A program made the position numbers and the translations under genes. A DNA stretch of 64,000 bases from Cladopsammia gracilis (Eukaryota; Cnidaria; Anthozoa; Scleractinia; Dendrophylliidae): positions 2,047,501 through 2,111,500 of the forward strand of contig JAJGOT010000020.1 of the NCBI GenBank assembly GCA_022457155.1. Reading direction: 5' to 3'. Under the pieces are notes generated by a model. It worked only from the letters and a program-made list of their open reading frames with translations. It did no database searches and had not been told where the DNA came from. Shown piece by piece: positions 41,092 through 52,511 of the stretch. The first letter of the stretch is position 1, and each line of letters begins with the position of its first letter.

Positions 41092-44000
41092 AGGCCCGCT
41101 GCGGAGCCCCATACTCAAAGAACCTATGCCCGTCATTTTTCATGGTCATGGCTAGCGGAATGTTTCGCGGGCGGCGACTGTGCATGTGTGTCCGAGCGTT
41201 GAGCAGGCTAATTCGCGGGCGCAAATGACGTCACAAAACATGCGCGTATGACGCCACACAACATCCGGCCAATGTCACGTCAGCTCGGAAAACACTTTGG
41301 AGCTTTATTTAGCGGAGAAAACCCTTCCAAATTAAAGTAGTTATTTCCCTACATTTTTTCGCTGTTTGCTATTCAAGACAGGGATACTAATTGAGGGATA
41401 CTCAGAAGCCTCTATAGTGGAAAAAGAAGAGCTTACAGGGATAAAATCTTGCTTCGAGGAACTTCATACGTTTCAATCAACGCAGGTGCAATGCCGGGCA
41501 GTTTCTTACCTCGGATTTCAGAACTGAAGAAGCGGAGATGTAAAGAATTTCTTAAAGGTAAAACAAATTCCAGGCCTACTCTGGGACCCTAAGTCGCCGT
41601 AACTTTAGGCGACTTTAAGCGATTTAAGGCGATTTAAGGCGACTTAAGGCGACTTAAGGAAAAATTAGTCCAAAATATTGGCGACTTAAGGCGACTTAAG
41701 GCGACTTTAGGCGACTTAAGGCGATTTAAGGCGACTTAAGGCAACTTAAGGCGACTTAAAGTGACTGAAGGCAACTTCAGGCAACATAAAAGTGTTTCTA
41801 AAAAGTGATGAAACAAAAGTTATTGACAGTCTCTTCATCACTATACCTAAATACCAAGCCACTGGTCTCTGGAGAGAAATATGAGACAGGATTCAAGCCA
41901 GGTCCGATTGAGTCAGGACTTAAGCCAGTTTGCGACCAAGGACTCCAGTTCAGGTCAGACATAGAGTTAGGGTTAGGGCTACAGCTTGAGTCCTGACATG
42001 AATCCTGGCATTCATGATAGTTTGTCTCATATTTCAATAAACAAAATTATTACAATCAGTTCACTTGGTCTCAGATAGACTTAAGTGACCGTAAATCTCC
42101 AGTTTCCAGATTTTAAAGCCCCTTTTAGCTATACTGAGATTCAAACTATTACAATAACAACAACAACATATAAATAATATGAATGCTAAATTGTATTATG
42201 AACATTAATTAGCCAAACAAGAGGCAGGAACAATATTACTTATCTAGAATGAGAAAAAATTCAGTTAGCTGCTTAAATGTTTTTAAGATATTGCAATAAA
42301 AACAATAATCATACAAAAATATAAAGATCATATACACTGCCAAATAAAATCTTGGTGAAAAAATCCAACTTTTTTACTTAAAAATGGATACCTGATCTGA
42401 ATCAAACTAACATACATTTTCCTTGACTTATTTATACAACAATGAACAAAGGCATCAAATTAGTTAATTAAAAATCACTTCTCGATTTCACATATTACAT
42501 AAATTTGGTTAATTTATCTGCCACTGTTGTGGCAGTTGCACAGTCAATTTTGGCTCGAAAGCTTGACAAACGACATCCAAAACTGTTTGGTCAGGCACCC
42601 AGCCAATTTGTTGTTCTCCTGCCTTAGTCCAATTAGAATATTCCAATATCATATTTGGTACCGTAAGCGAGGGTCCTTCTCAATAGCGCATCTTTCCCAT
42701 TTTCTCCAACTATTTGTCCGGCTCCTGAAAACTTGGATGTTCCACTGATAGGGAACCGAACCCTCGTAGGAGACGTTCTAGCAGGGTTGAGTAGTTCTGC
42801 TTCCAGGCCCGAAATGCTCTCACACTTTTCCACCTGGCAACATTTTTAATTTAACCTGTCAAAACAAAACTAAATAGTGTTACTGATGAGGCTGTTGACA
42901 GATTTACCGGTGTAGAAGTTAATTATTACCTCAAAAATTTCCAGAAAATAATGGATCACAAATGAATGCACAGCAAATGACAGAGTTGACAATATTTACA
43001 TTGGCGTCCGCCATTTTGATTCTCCCAGAATTCCTTTCCAATCGTAGATGGTTTCCATGCTTCGCGCGTTTCTTTTCCTCCCGCGCTCGCTTGACCAATA
43101 AATTTCAGAAATTTACATCTACCTTACCTTGAATTGAGTTGTCGGAATTAGTTTTCTTTTCGCAATACAAGCAGGAAGCCAGTCAATGGCTACAAGAACG
43201 ATTTCAAAAATCCAGGCCAGCTTGATTGACAATCTACGCCACGAAGGTAAAGCACGTGAGTGGTAGCCTAGAGGGAGCCACAAAGCCTAGTCAGGCTGTA
43301 CTGTAAAGTGGGAATGTGTTTCAATTTCAACAACAGCAACACTAAAGCTTTGGCTTTGTTTGCCGAATCAATTGAGTGCTAATTTTCTGAACATGAGTGC
43401 GCGCGCGCCCGCGCGCGTGGGCATCCATGTTCCAAAAAGATGTCACGTGGTCAAAACATGTGGCGGCCATGTTTGCTCGAGTGAGGCAAATTTTCCCGCT
43501 GGAAGCAGCTGCAAATCCTTTGCACATTCCTGCTTAATGGTTGATAACAAGAAATCCTTTTGACCTTTGTGACAGAGAGCCATCATAGTAACATAATCAA
43601 CGCAAATTTTGCAATCTTAAGCGTATAGGTTGATTTAAATTCTTTGCTTCATCAAACTGTCAAGAAGATGACATATACAAGTTGTAAAGAAGTTCAAGCT
43701 TTCAAACGTTCAGCTACGATTGGTTGTAAATAGAATAATGTTGGATGGCTAGAACGCAGCTTAGAGGTTGTATGCGGGAGAAATGGCCCATTTTTGGTTG
43801 CTCTTTCACGTTGGATAAGTAAGCTTAAAAGTTAAGTACATTTGTATACAGTTACATTACCTTTGGTTAAGCTTATGATCTTTTCAAGCTTACTTGCTCA
43901 ATGTAAAAGTGATAAGCAATAATTGGGCTTAACCCCAAAATACTTTTCAAATTATTGTGATCTTAGTGATCCAGAACAGCTCTCACTGTTGTTATAATAC

Positions 44001-44373
44001 CCTGAAGGTGAAGGAATGCCTGCACCATTACAGTATATCAGTATTGACTGCTGATCAGCAGTGTTTCTTTTTTATGATGTTGCTCATATTAAGTGTTGAT
44101 TATAATATAAGTCACAACTTCATCCTTTCAGCAACACTTTGTCCATGAAATATAAGTAAACCTATAGAAATAGTTGTCAATGTTTTGAAGATGAATGAGT
44201 GTACCCTCCTTGGAGATGGACCTTTTTATTTTTAAGGGTTGGGGGGTTGGGCATTTTGTTTTAGCAAGCATTATTTTTTTACCATCTTGAGGCTGTGCAA
44301 GAATTTTTTTGTGATTTTTCCATACTTTTCTATACTTTATCTGTGCGTGAATTTTTTTTCTTGGTATTTGCCC

Positions 44374-44404
<31 letters not shown>

Positions 44405-45240
44405 AAAATAATAAATAAAATAAATAAAATGGTTAAGCGACTTTAGGCGACTTAAGGCGACTAAAGGCGACTTAAGGCGACTTTAGGCGACTTAAGGCGA
44501 CTAAAGGCGACTTAAGGCGACTTTAGGCGACTTAAGGCGACTTAAGGCGACTTAAGGTCCCAGAGTAGGCCTAATTCCATTTTTCGATGGGAATTTATGT
44601 TGATATCAATCTGTAATTGACTTTTTCTCTGTGTTCTTGTTAGTTTTGAAGAATTGATTATAAAATGTGCTCAGTCGTTTCATTTCTTTCATCGAAGACA
44701 GCTCGGCCTCGATGCGCTATAAATGGTTCGAGTTTTGATTTTAAACATAAACTTTTGGAGATTTGAATAAAATTTTACGAAAGAAGATTGTGTTGTCCAT
44801 TTTTATGTGTTTGTTTACATTGGTTGAAAAGCGATTTTATGTAAACAAAACAAGACTTGGATTTTATAGTTCTAACTTCCCTCGCGTGGCCTTATGCAAA
44901 TATGTTTGTGTAATTTTTGCAATTTTGATTTCCAAATCAGTTTCTCGGGCAATTTTTATAAGCAACAGGTGCATTTTATTCGGAAATTAGTCGTACTAGT
45001 TGTTCTAGACGGAGAAAAATTGTTCAGTTTTTGAACTTTTGTATGGTTTAAATGTTCTGTGCAGACGGTCGCGTAATTCTGTTTTTGAGAATTGCCAAAA
45101 TTGAAAAAAAGCCCGGCGGCAGTCAATCTTAATTCTTGTGCTTCCGACCTTTCACCTTAGTTAAGTTTATCATCGGCTTTCTGTTCAGAGAGCGACGCTG
45201 TTAGGCTCAGCCTATCTGTATATATTAAAGCAGACAGAAG
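41092..45240. repeat. Copy 1 of a 1.15-kb repeat, split by a fold-back element
   Basis: 41092-41571 plus 44573-45240 match 46976-48163 in the same orientation. Shared stretches include GTCATTTTTCATGGTCATGG, TAGCGGAGAAAACC and TTTTTCGATGGGAATTTATG. No ORF is conserved between copies. Confidence 0.8.
41572..44572. mobile_element. 3-kb fold-back element with GGCGACTTAA arrays at both ends
   Basis: Ends are inverted (AGGCCTACTCTGGGACC) and flanked by AATTCC on both sides (41566-41571 and 44573-44578). Just inside each end is an array of TTAAGGCGAC decamers in opposite orientations. The 2.6-kb interior has no recognised gene; a minus-strand ORF near 42633-42833 is open but unassigned. A C run at 44371-44393 may be unreliable sequence. 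Confidence 0.8.
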
Positions 45241-45935
45241 TTCGAACTACTTTAAAAGACAAACTTTGAGGCTTTCCGTGCTGCAGTTCAGCTAGTGATA
45301 AAAATTTGTTGTGTTCATCTTTCAAATGTTTCACTTTCGTAGCACCCCTAAAGAACCAATCTCAATAGAAGATAGGGCAGTTATCCATTCTTATAAGTGA
45401 GTTGTGCCATAACATTTGTTCAAGAAATTGTTTCTCGGACGTTATGTTTTCATCAAAATTGATTTCCGCCCAGATTGAGAGTATCTCGTTTATGAAACTA
45501 TTCTTAATCTTGAGATTCTCAATGGTATCTTTCATGTTTAAGTTGCTAGTGAGGACTGTTGTCCCTCAAAATCGCTCTTACTCTATATAAAAAAAAAATA
45601 TCAGTTCCATTTTCCATGGTTCTCTTCATCCAGATAATTTTTAATCAATGTACCGGTAGTAATAATCGTTAATTATAATATCTCGTACGAAAATTTTTCT
45701 AAGTCCCCCTAATGAGATGTAATTCACGGACCGTGGTTTCTTAAATACGGACCGTCTGTTCAGTTCACGAACCGTACGCTCCGTACGGATCGACGAACCG
45801 TTTTGGGTACACACAGTTCAACGAAATACACGAAAATATTCTAAGTCCCCCTAATGAGATGCAATTCACGGACCGTGGTTTCTTGAATACGGTCCGTCTG
45901 TTACCGTCTGTTACCGTACTAAGTGCCGTTTGTTT
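45241..45935. other. No gene; CGTACG-type repeats
   Basis: Two copies of TCTAAGTCCCCCTAATGAGA (near 45700 and 45839) are followed by ACGGACCGT units related to the 26.3-kb satellite. No ORF is supported. Confidence 0.5.
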
Positions 45936-46975
45936 TAATATTCAACAATCGGCTCGCATTACAATTCAATCACAACTATAAACATTTAACTGAGCTGCAC
46001 AATAATCCAGGACAAAGTCCAACACGTTTTCTATCGATCGTAGCTGATCGTCCATCGAAGTTGAAGTATAACTTGAATATTCTTTTGCTGTTGTGACCGC
46101 TTAATGTGAGATTTACAGGAACATTTATTCCGCCCCCAATACAGGGTTACCTTTTTACGACTAAGGCTTTAAATATTTCAGTTGCTACGACTAACGACTA
46201 AAATTTGGTTAGCTAAAGTTTTACAGCTAACGTCCGGTTAACGCCATTGAGACCCTCCACTGAGACATCCGTAAATGGATACAGCTCAATTAGGTTTAGT
46301 AGGAGTTTTTTTAAAACACGACTAAGGCCCAGTTCAAACGTCGAACTTCACATGTGCCGAACCTAATGCAAATTAGCAAGAACAATAGATTTTGCTCATT
46401 TGCATTAGGTTCGGCACATGTGAAGTTCGACGTTTGAACTGGGCCTAAGGAGTTGTTTAGCTTCCTTCATACCAGATTTCGTGCTTTTTAAAATGAGGAA
46501 ACAGTAGAATTTTCGCGTACAATTTGATTACGTCTTGAAAATATGTTCCTGTACGAGTCTTGCTGTTTTGAAATACTGTTGATAAGTGCTGATAAATCAG
46601 TATTACCAATTGGGAGCATGAATTTTCTGATCTAAGTTCGAAAACATTATTAGACTTGAAATTGTTTTTATCATATAAACTCAATTACAATGTTCCAGTC
46701 AGTACACAAGGATCTAGCACTTCACTGTTGTTTTAACCCATGTTTACATAAAAATCACCAAGGGCCAATCTTTTAAGTAAAGCTGGTAATTAATCGTATG
46801 GATGACTGATAATTGTTCAATCTTTGAACAGAGAACAAATGGAGTTTCTTTTTACCACATGTTACTCTCTGTTAAAAACGACGAGAAGCAATTGACACTA
46901 TTTTTAAGTACTGGCGCAGGTTTGGGGAAGACAACAATAACACAATGTTTGTATGAGGCTATTGATAATAGCGGA
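45936..46975. repeat. Inner left arm block matching 57950-58890
   Basis: This stretch mirrors 57950-58890 with scattered substitutions. The main difference is the 120-bp hairpin element at 46326-46445. Short ORFs conserved on both arms (for example one with STGAGLGKTT) include a P-loop-like GAGLGKTT string but are too short to call a gene. Confidence 0.85.
46326..46445. mobile_element. 120-bp perfect hairpin MITE with TAA target duplication
   Basis: Arms beginning GGCCCAGTTCAAACGTCGAA pair almost completely. TAA flanks both ends, and the right arm reads CGACTAAGGAG (as its complement) without the element. TAA fits the TWA target of PIF/Harbinger elements. Confidence 0.9.
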
Positions 46976-48163
46976 GCTCTGCGGGCCGAAGGCCCGCGCG
47001 GAGCGCCATACTCATAGAACCAGAGAACCATAGAACCCATGTCCGTCATTTTTCATGGTCATGGCTAGCGGAATGTTTCCCGGGCGCGTTGTGTGCCCGC
47101 CGCCGCCGCCGGCGCCGTCGCTTAGGTTTAACTCGCGGGCACGTAGACCGTCGCAAAACATGCGCGTATGACGGCACACAACAACTGGGACATTTGCAAT
47201 TTCACGTCACCCGGGAAAACACTGCTGTGTTTAGCGGAGAAAACCGTTTAAATTAAAGTCGTTATTCTTCTGAATTTTTTCGCGGTTTGCTACTCAAGAC
47301 AGGGATACGTATTAAGGGATACTCAGAAACCGCCAAAGTGGAAATAGAAGAGCTTTCAGAGATAAAATATTGCTTCGAGGATGGGAGCAATACGGGAAGA
47401 TGTTTGTCACTTCGGGTTTCAGAACTGAAGAAGCGGAGATTTAAACAATTTCCAAGCAGTGGAGGGACTTAAAGGTAAAGCAAAATACATTTTTCGATGG
47501 GAATTTATGTTGATATCAATCTGTGATTGACTTTTTTTGTGTTCTCGCTAGTTCTCGGGAGAATTGTTTATAACGCGCTCAATTAAATTCACTTGTTTTG
47601 ATTTCTTTCATCGGAGACATCTCGGCCTGGATGAGCTCTTAATGGTTCGCGTTTTGCTTTTAAACATAAACGTATGGATATTTGAATAAAATTTTTCGAA
47701 AGAAGATTGTGTTGTCCATTTTTATGTGTTTGTTTATTCATTACATAGGTTGAAAAGCGATTTTATGTAAAAACAAAACAAGACTTGGATTTTATAGTTG
47801 TAAACTTCACTCGCGTGGTCTTATACAAATATGTTTGTGTATTTTTTGCAATTTTGATTTCCAAATCAGTTTCTCGGACAATTTTTATAAGCAGCAGGTG
47901 TATTTTATTTGGAAATTAGTCGTACTAATTATTCTAGACGGAGAAAAAGTTGTTTTTGTGAACTTTTGTACGGTCTAAATATACTGTGCAAACGGTCGCG
48001 TAAGTCTGTTTTTGAGAATTGCTAAAATTAAAAGATAGCCCGGTCGTCAATTTTATTCTTGTGCTTCCGACCTTTCACCTCAGTTAAGTTTATCATCGGC
48101 TTTCTGTTCAAAGAGCGACGCTGTTAGGCTCAGGCTATCTATATGTATATATATATATATATT
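46976..48163. repeat. Copy 2 of the 1.15-kb repeat, absent from the right arm
   Basis: The mirror sequence near 57950 runs straight across the junctions, so this is an insertion on the left arm. It starts with a GC-rich CTGCGGGCCGAAGGCCCGCG dyad and ends in a (TA)n run. No gene is recognised. Confidence 0.8.
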
Positions 48164-48518
48164 AAATCAAGTGAAAAACCAGACCAGTTGAAACTTGCTA
48201 CAGACACAAGTCAAGAGGGCTGCATAACCATTACCAATTACATGCAAACAAAATTGTCAAAAGAGAGAAATTGAACTCAAGAAACCACGCACCCTAGCCT
48301 AAATGCCCAATTGCAACATCAAAATCAATATTCGGACATAATATGACAGCATTGCAGGATGGGAAAAACTTACAGGAGATAGCCCGAACGACACTTTGAT
48401 TGTTTTTATGTTTCCCGTTTTCCGCGGGACGACTTTCACTGGTCTGAATGGTTGACACGCGACCTCGTGATTTGGCGTGCCCATAATCACGTTCTCGTTT
48501 TCAAATAGCCGAGTCAAG

Positions 48519-48848
48519 CGGTTAAGCCTAAAGAATACCGTTTAGATGGACGTCGGACACCTTATTGAAACTTACATAACGGAGTAACTGGTTAGCTTTC
48601 AGTTGATATAGTTAAATTTAGGCTTGAACAACTCGAGAAGCTAGGTGGTACAGTGATACAGTGGTACGGTAGGCTATCTAAGCCTAAGCCTAGCTGAGGT
48701 CACAAATTCAATCCTGAGTGGGGGATTTTAGATTTTCTTTTTTACACTTAAAAATTTATTGAAAATAAAATTCTAAGTGTCGACATTACGTTATATAAGT
48801 CTTAATAAGGTGTCCGACGTCCCTCTAAGCGGTATTCTTTATGCACAA
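48519..48848. mobile_element. 330-bp element with terminal inverted repeats and 10-bp target duplication
   Basis: CCGAGTCAAG flanks both ends (48509-48518 and 48849-48858), while the right arm has a single copy. The ends share AAAGAATACCG and GACGTCGGACACC in inverted orientation. Inside, TACAGTGGTACGG and AAATTCAATCC look like A-box and B-box remnants. Confidence 0.82.
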
Positions 48849-49220
48849 CCGAGTCAAGCCACTAGCATTTGGACTTTACCGTAAAAGAAATCACATTTTT
48901 CGATGGGAATTTATGTTGATGTTAATTTGTGATTGACTTTTTCTTTGCGATCTCGTTAGTTTTCGTTGAGGGGGAAGGGGTGCGTGACTCAGTTAAAATA
49001 GACCGTAAAACCTTGTTATCAGGCAAGCGGGCTACCAGTGTAGCCTCCTGTTTACATACAGTCGCGGCTGTCTTGATTAAAATAAATGCGCTTATCTAGT
49101 TCTTTCTGCCTGTTTCCTGTATTTTGTGAATGAGGAACTTGTGCATCTTGCCGGTAACCCATGTAATTGTGCGTGTTTTATAAAATCTGTCTTTAAGCGT
49201 TTTAGTTAAATATATTTGAC

Positions 49221-50822
49221 TTCGAGAACTGGAACCACAGGCGGCCCAGGCTCATGATTAGATTACTCTGAAACGTGACTCGCGCTTAGCGGCTTTATGG
49301 TGGTGTTGTGTTACAACAGTTTGAATTTATAAGGGTTTGTATGGAAAAAAAAAACGGTTTAGAAATTATTCTTGAATATATGTGAATTTTGACAATAAAA
49401 TCGACTTACTTCAATGCCTTGTTGTCTTTTCTGTTGTCGGAATAATTTCTAAACCGTTTTTTCCCCATACAAACCTTTATAAATTCAAACTGTTGTAACA
49501 CAACACCACCATAAAGCCGCTAAGCGCGAGTCAAGTTTCAGAGTAATCTAATCATGAGCCTGGGCCGCCTGTGCTGGAACTAGAATTTGGAATAATATAC
49601 CTATCAATTTCGTAACCAAAGCAAAACATGCTTGAAGTCCAAATTAAACAAATTACTAATGGCGGTTTTGGAGAGTGAGGATATCTATGTTGATGTCGAA
49701 TTTCTTTGTACCAGTCTTCGTAATTTTAAAACATACACTTAATTGACTTTAAACTGCATTTTATTACCTATTTTTATTTCTATTATTAATTAATTTATCT
49801 GTTGTTGTTACAGTAACTAATCATAAATTATCCATTCCTTATTTTCGTATTTATTGTTATCTGTCAATTATTTTATAGTGAGCTCCTGTAATTGTTTAAT
49901 GTGCAGCAACCCGCCACGATCAACTTTAGTTATTTGCGGGTTGCTAATATAATTTGTTTTATTACTCGTGGCGAAGCACACGAGTTGTAAATCCGACGTT
50001 GACTTTTCTTGTTTTTTTTCGTGTCACATTAGCGCATGCAAATTTATGCACGCATATTTAAGTCTATATCGACGACTATATGGCTTTCGGCCATGAAATA
50101 CATACCGTAAAATCTCTCCGTGTGTGTACTCGAAAAGCAAGATAAAGAACTACTGCGTACAACTGCACACTTTCAAGACAATTCAAGGCGTTCATGGATG
50201 GATAGGAACGTTTGATATTGTGTTCGCCGCTTATTCCTGTGGGATTTTTGCTCTGGCAAGTTCTGTGTTTTATATATTAAACTTGCCATTTGCTTAGCGA
50301 TCGAGCTCCGGCTCGAGCTTAAGTGTCAGCTACTGAATCTAGTGAATGCAGTGTAGTCTTACTTTTAAACCCGTGTATACGTGAAAGCATGATGAACGGG
50401 TTATCGGCAAGGGTGTTTAAATAAAATTCACTCCCTCACTCACTCACTCACTCACTCGCTCCTTCCATCAGCTGTAAACTTAGTGAGCAAATGCTTTGTT
50501 ACGAACACGTTTCGTAACAGGAATTCAACGTGAATCCAACGAGAACAATAATTAATTTGATGTAAACGAATATAGACAACAATAAGCTTACAGATGTTTC
50601 GCATTTGGAGTTTTTAGTGCAACATTAAAATCGATCTGAAAGGATTTTGTAACCTAAACACTCGTTCTGATGCGTATCTAGCTTAAAATAATAAAATTTA
50701 GTTTTTAGATAGTATGCATCTTGGACAAAGTCCTTTTTTTTTTCCTTTTTTTCTTTTTTCAAACTGGACATTATGAAAGTGATGTACTTTTTTTTTCGTT
50801 CGTCAAAAATCCTTACGTTTAA

Positions 50823-50855
<33 letters not shown>

Positions 50856-51110
50856 CGAACCGTGTCATGTGTGAAAACGTAAGCTTACGGCAATATTGCG
50901 TTACGCGTTACGTGTTAGCATTTCTTCTTCTCGGGTTGGCTCTTTGAAGCCTTTGATTAGACATAATTTCAAGCTTATGTTTCTCCGTAAAAGCACTCAA
51001 TTCACTCGGGAATCAATGCTGCAATGAGTTAAAGGCGCCACGAGTTCAAGCTGTGTACAGCTTCTTGTTATTTGTAAATACGTCGTTGTTGTTGTTGTTG
51101 TTTGTTGTCT
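49221..51110. mobile_element. Compound insertion in the left arm
   Basis: The right arm passes from the counterpart of 49220 to that of 51110 without this sequence. Its first 360 bp are a hairpin element (GGCGGCCCAGGCTCATGATT with its complement near 49560). The remainder contains the ACTCGTGGCG repeat at 49963 and a third copy of the 15260-15780 sequence at 50586-51075. Confidence 0.75.
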
Positions 51111-51428
51111 TCGCTTTTCCATAACGTGTCAAATACAATACTTCCGTATGTGTACTTAGAGGTTATATTTGCAAACATTTTTCGGATGCGATTTGCTCGC
51201 AATATCGCCACATATCTTGCAATACATGGTTTTCAAGTGGTTTATTGCCTAATTGCCGGCCTAATTGTTCTTGACGAGCTCATGGATTAAAAGTTACAAG
51301 TCCACTGAGATAAAAAAAATATACTTATGAACATGAGAAAATACAATAATAAGAGTGACTCCGAGGATAAAGCGAACAGAAAAAGGTAAAACTGACAGTA
51401 ACTTTTGTACCTGATGTGGTGAGATAAT

Positions 51429-51747
51429 AGACCCTTCCACGGTTTTTTCCAACTTTTGATATTGGTCATGTAGCGGGAATCTAACGACACTGCTGGATAG
51501 AGCACCTCAAAATTAGTAATATAGCCAAGTACTGAAGTTTGTATGCTGGGGGGCACAAACTTGCCCCCCAGCATACAAACGTCTGTAAAATTTCTAGACT
51601 TCGCGAAGCTATAACTTTGCGATTTTACAAGATACGACTCACAAACTTGGCTATTTTACTAATTTAGTGAGGTGCTCTTTCCAGCAGTGTCGTTAGATTC
51701 TCGCCACATGGCCAATATCAAAAGTTGAAAAAACCGTGGAAAGGTCT
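51429..51747. mobile_element. 319-bp hairpin MITE, empty in the right arm
   Basis: Arms starting AGACCCTTCCACGG pair over about 65 bp, and the centre forms a second G/C-rich hairpin around GTATGCTGGGGGGC. The right arm (near 56878) lacks it, and a 2-bp AT duplication is seen. Confidence 0.85.
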
Positions 51748-51964
51748 ATTGATAATTGAGACTAAACTTAATTTGCATTCCGCACATGGAGGAAATACCG
51801 GTATTACAAAACCTTCAAAAAGGAATTTAGAAGAGTAAATTAACCAACTCCTTGAAACGATTTGCGAATTATCGCTACTGTATCACAGTTCTGACTGGCG
51901 GGCAAATCCTTCTAATGATAGGCAAACACAACAATCTACACAGCAACGACATGAGAATGCTTAC

Positions 51965-52117
51965 CAGAGCAGCGATCCAACATGGCGGAAACAACAAGCT
52001 GACATATCCATGGCGAATTTTAAGTCCGTCTATCATTCCGAGAATGAAAAACATGGCGGACATCACAAGCTGGGCAATTGAGAGGGTCATTAGGCTGCGT
52101 TTCCTGTGACTAACCAT
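51965..52117 (-). CDS. Exon 1 of the MS4A/CD20-like gene, left copy
   Basis: On the minus strand the ATG at 52117 opens 51 codons that end in phase 0 at a GTAAGC donor. The product begins MVSHRKRSLMTLSIAQLVMS, a membrane segment, continues through a short extracellular-type loop, and enters a second segment at PPCWIAAL. The same exon exists at 54923-55075 on the plus strand with a few amino-acid changes. Codon-neutral changes and an unbroken frame in both copies support a real coding exon. Confidence 0.6.
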
Positions 52118-52511
52118 GGCAAAGATGGTCGATTTGTTTGACTTTCAGACGAAACAGAAAGCGTTTGTTTTTAGCTGCGAAGCTCTCTGTTGCTAAAAAA
52201 CACAATGACCTATGGAATATCTCTCTTCTGATAATTGGGGTGTTACGTTACGGCGACACGATTTAAAGGAGCGGTTAATCCTGATATGTTTGACTTGTTT
52301 TTCCTTTGTTTCATTTGCTAAGGAAACAGAAATGGATCGAAATTAGCATAATGATCAATCCTATTCTTAAGTGAATGTTCCTTTTCACTTGACGATTATG
52401 TTTATGCTTTTTGTCGCTAGTGAAAGCCAGGCTTTATCTCCTTGTGACAACAACTCGTGGGTTAAATTACAATTATAATTACTGAGTATTATTGTAAACT
52501 AGCAGTAATCA

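Noticed and set aside
42633..42833. Minus-strand ORF with LNPARTSPTRVRFPISGTSK as a host exon
   Set aside because: It is open and looks less random than most, but has no clear splice sites or family and lies inside a fold-back element.
46802..47017. P-loop protein with STGAGLGKTT, also at 57831-58061
   Set aside because: The string is short, the frame is not extended by a Walker B or other motif, and the copy at 46.8 kb runs into an inserted repeat.
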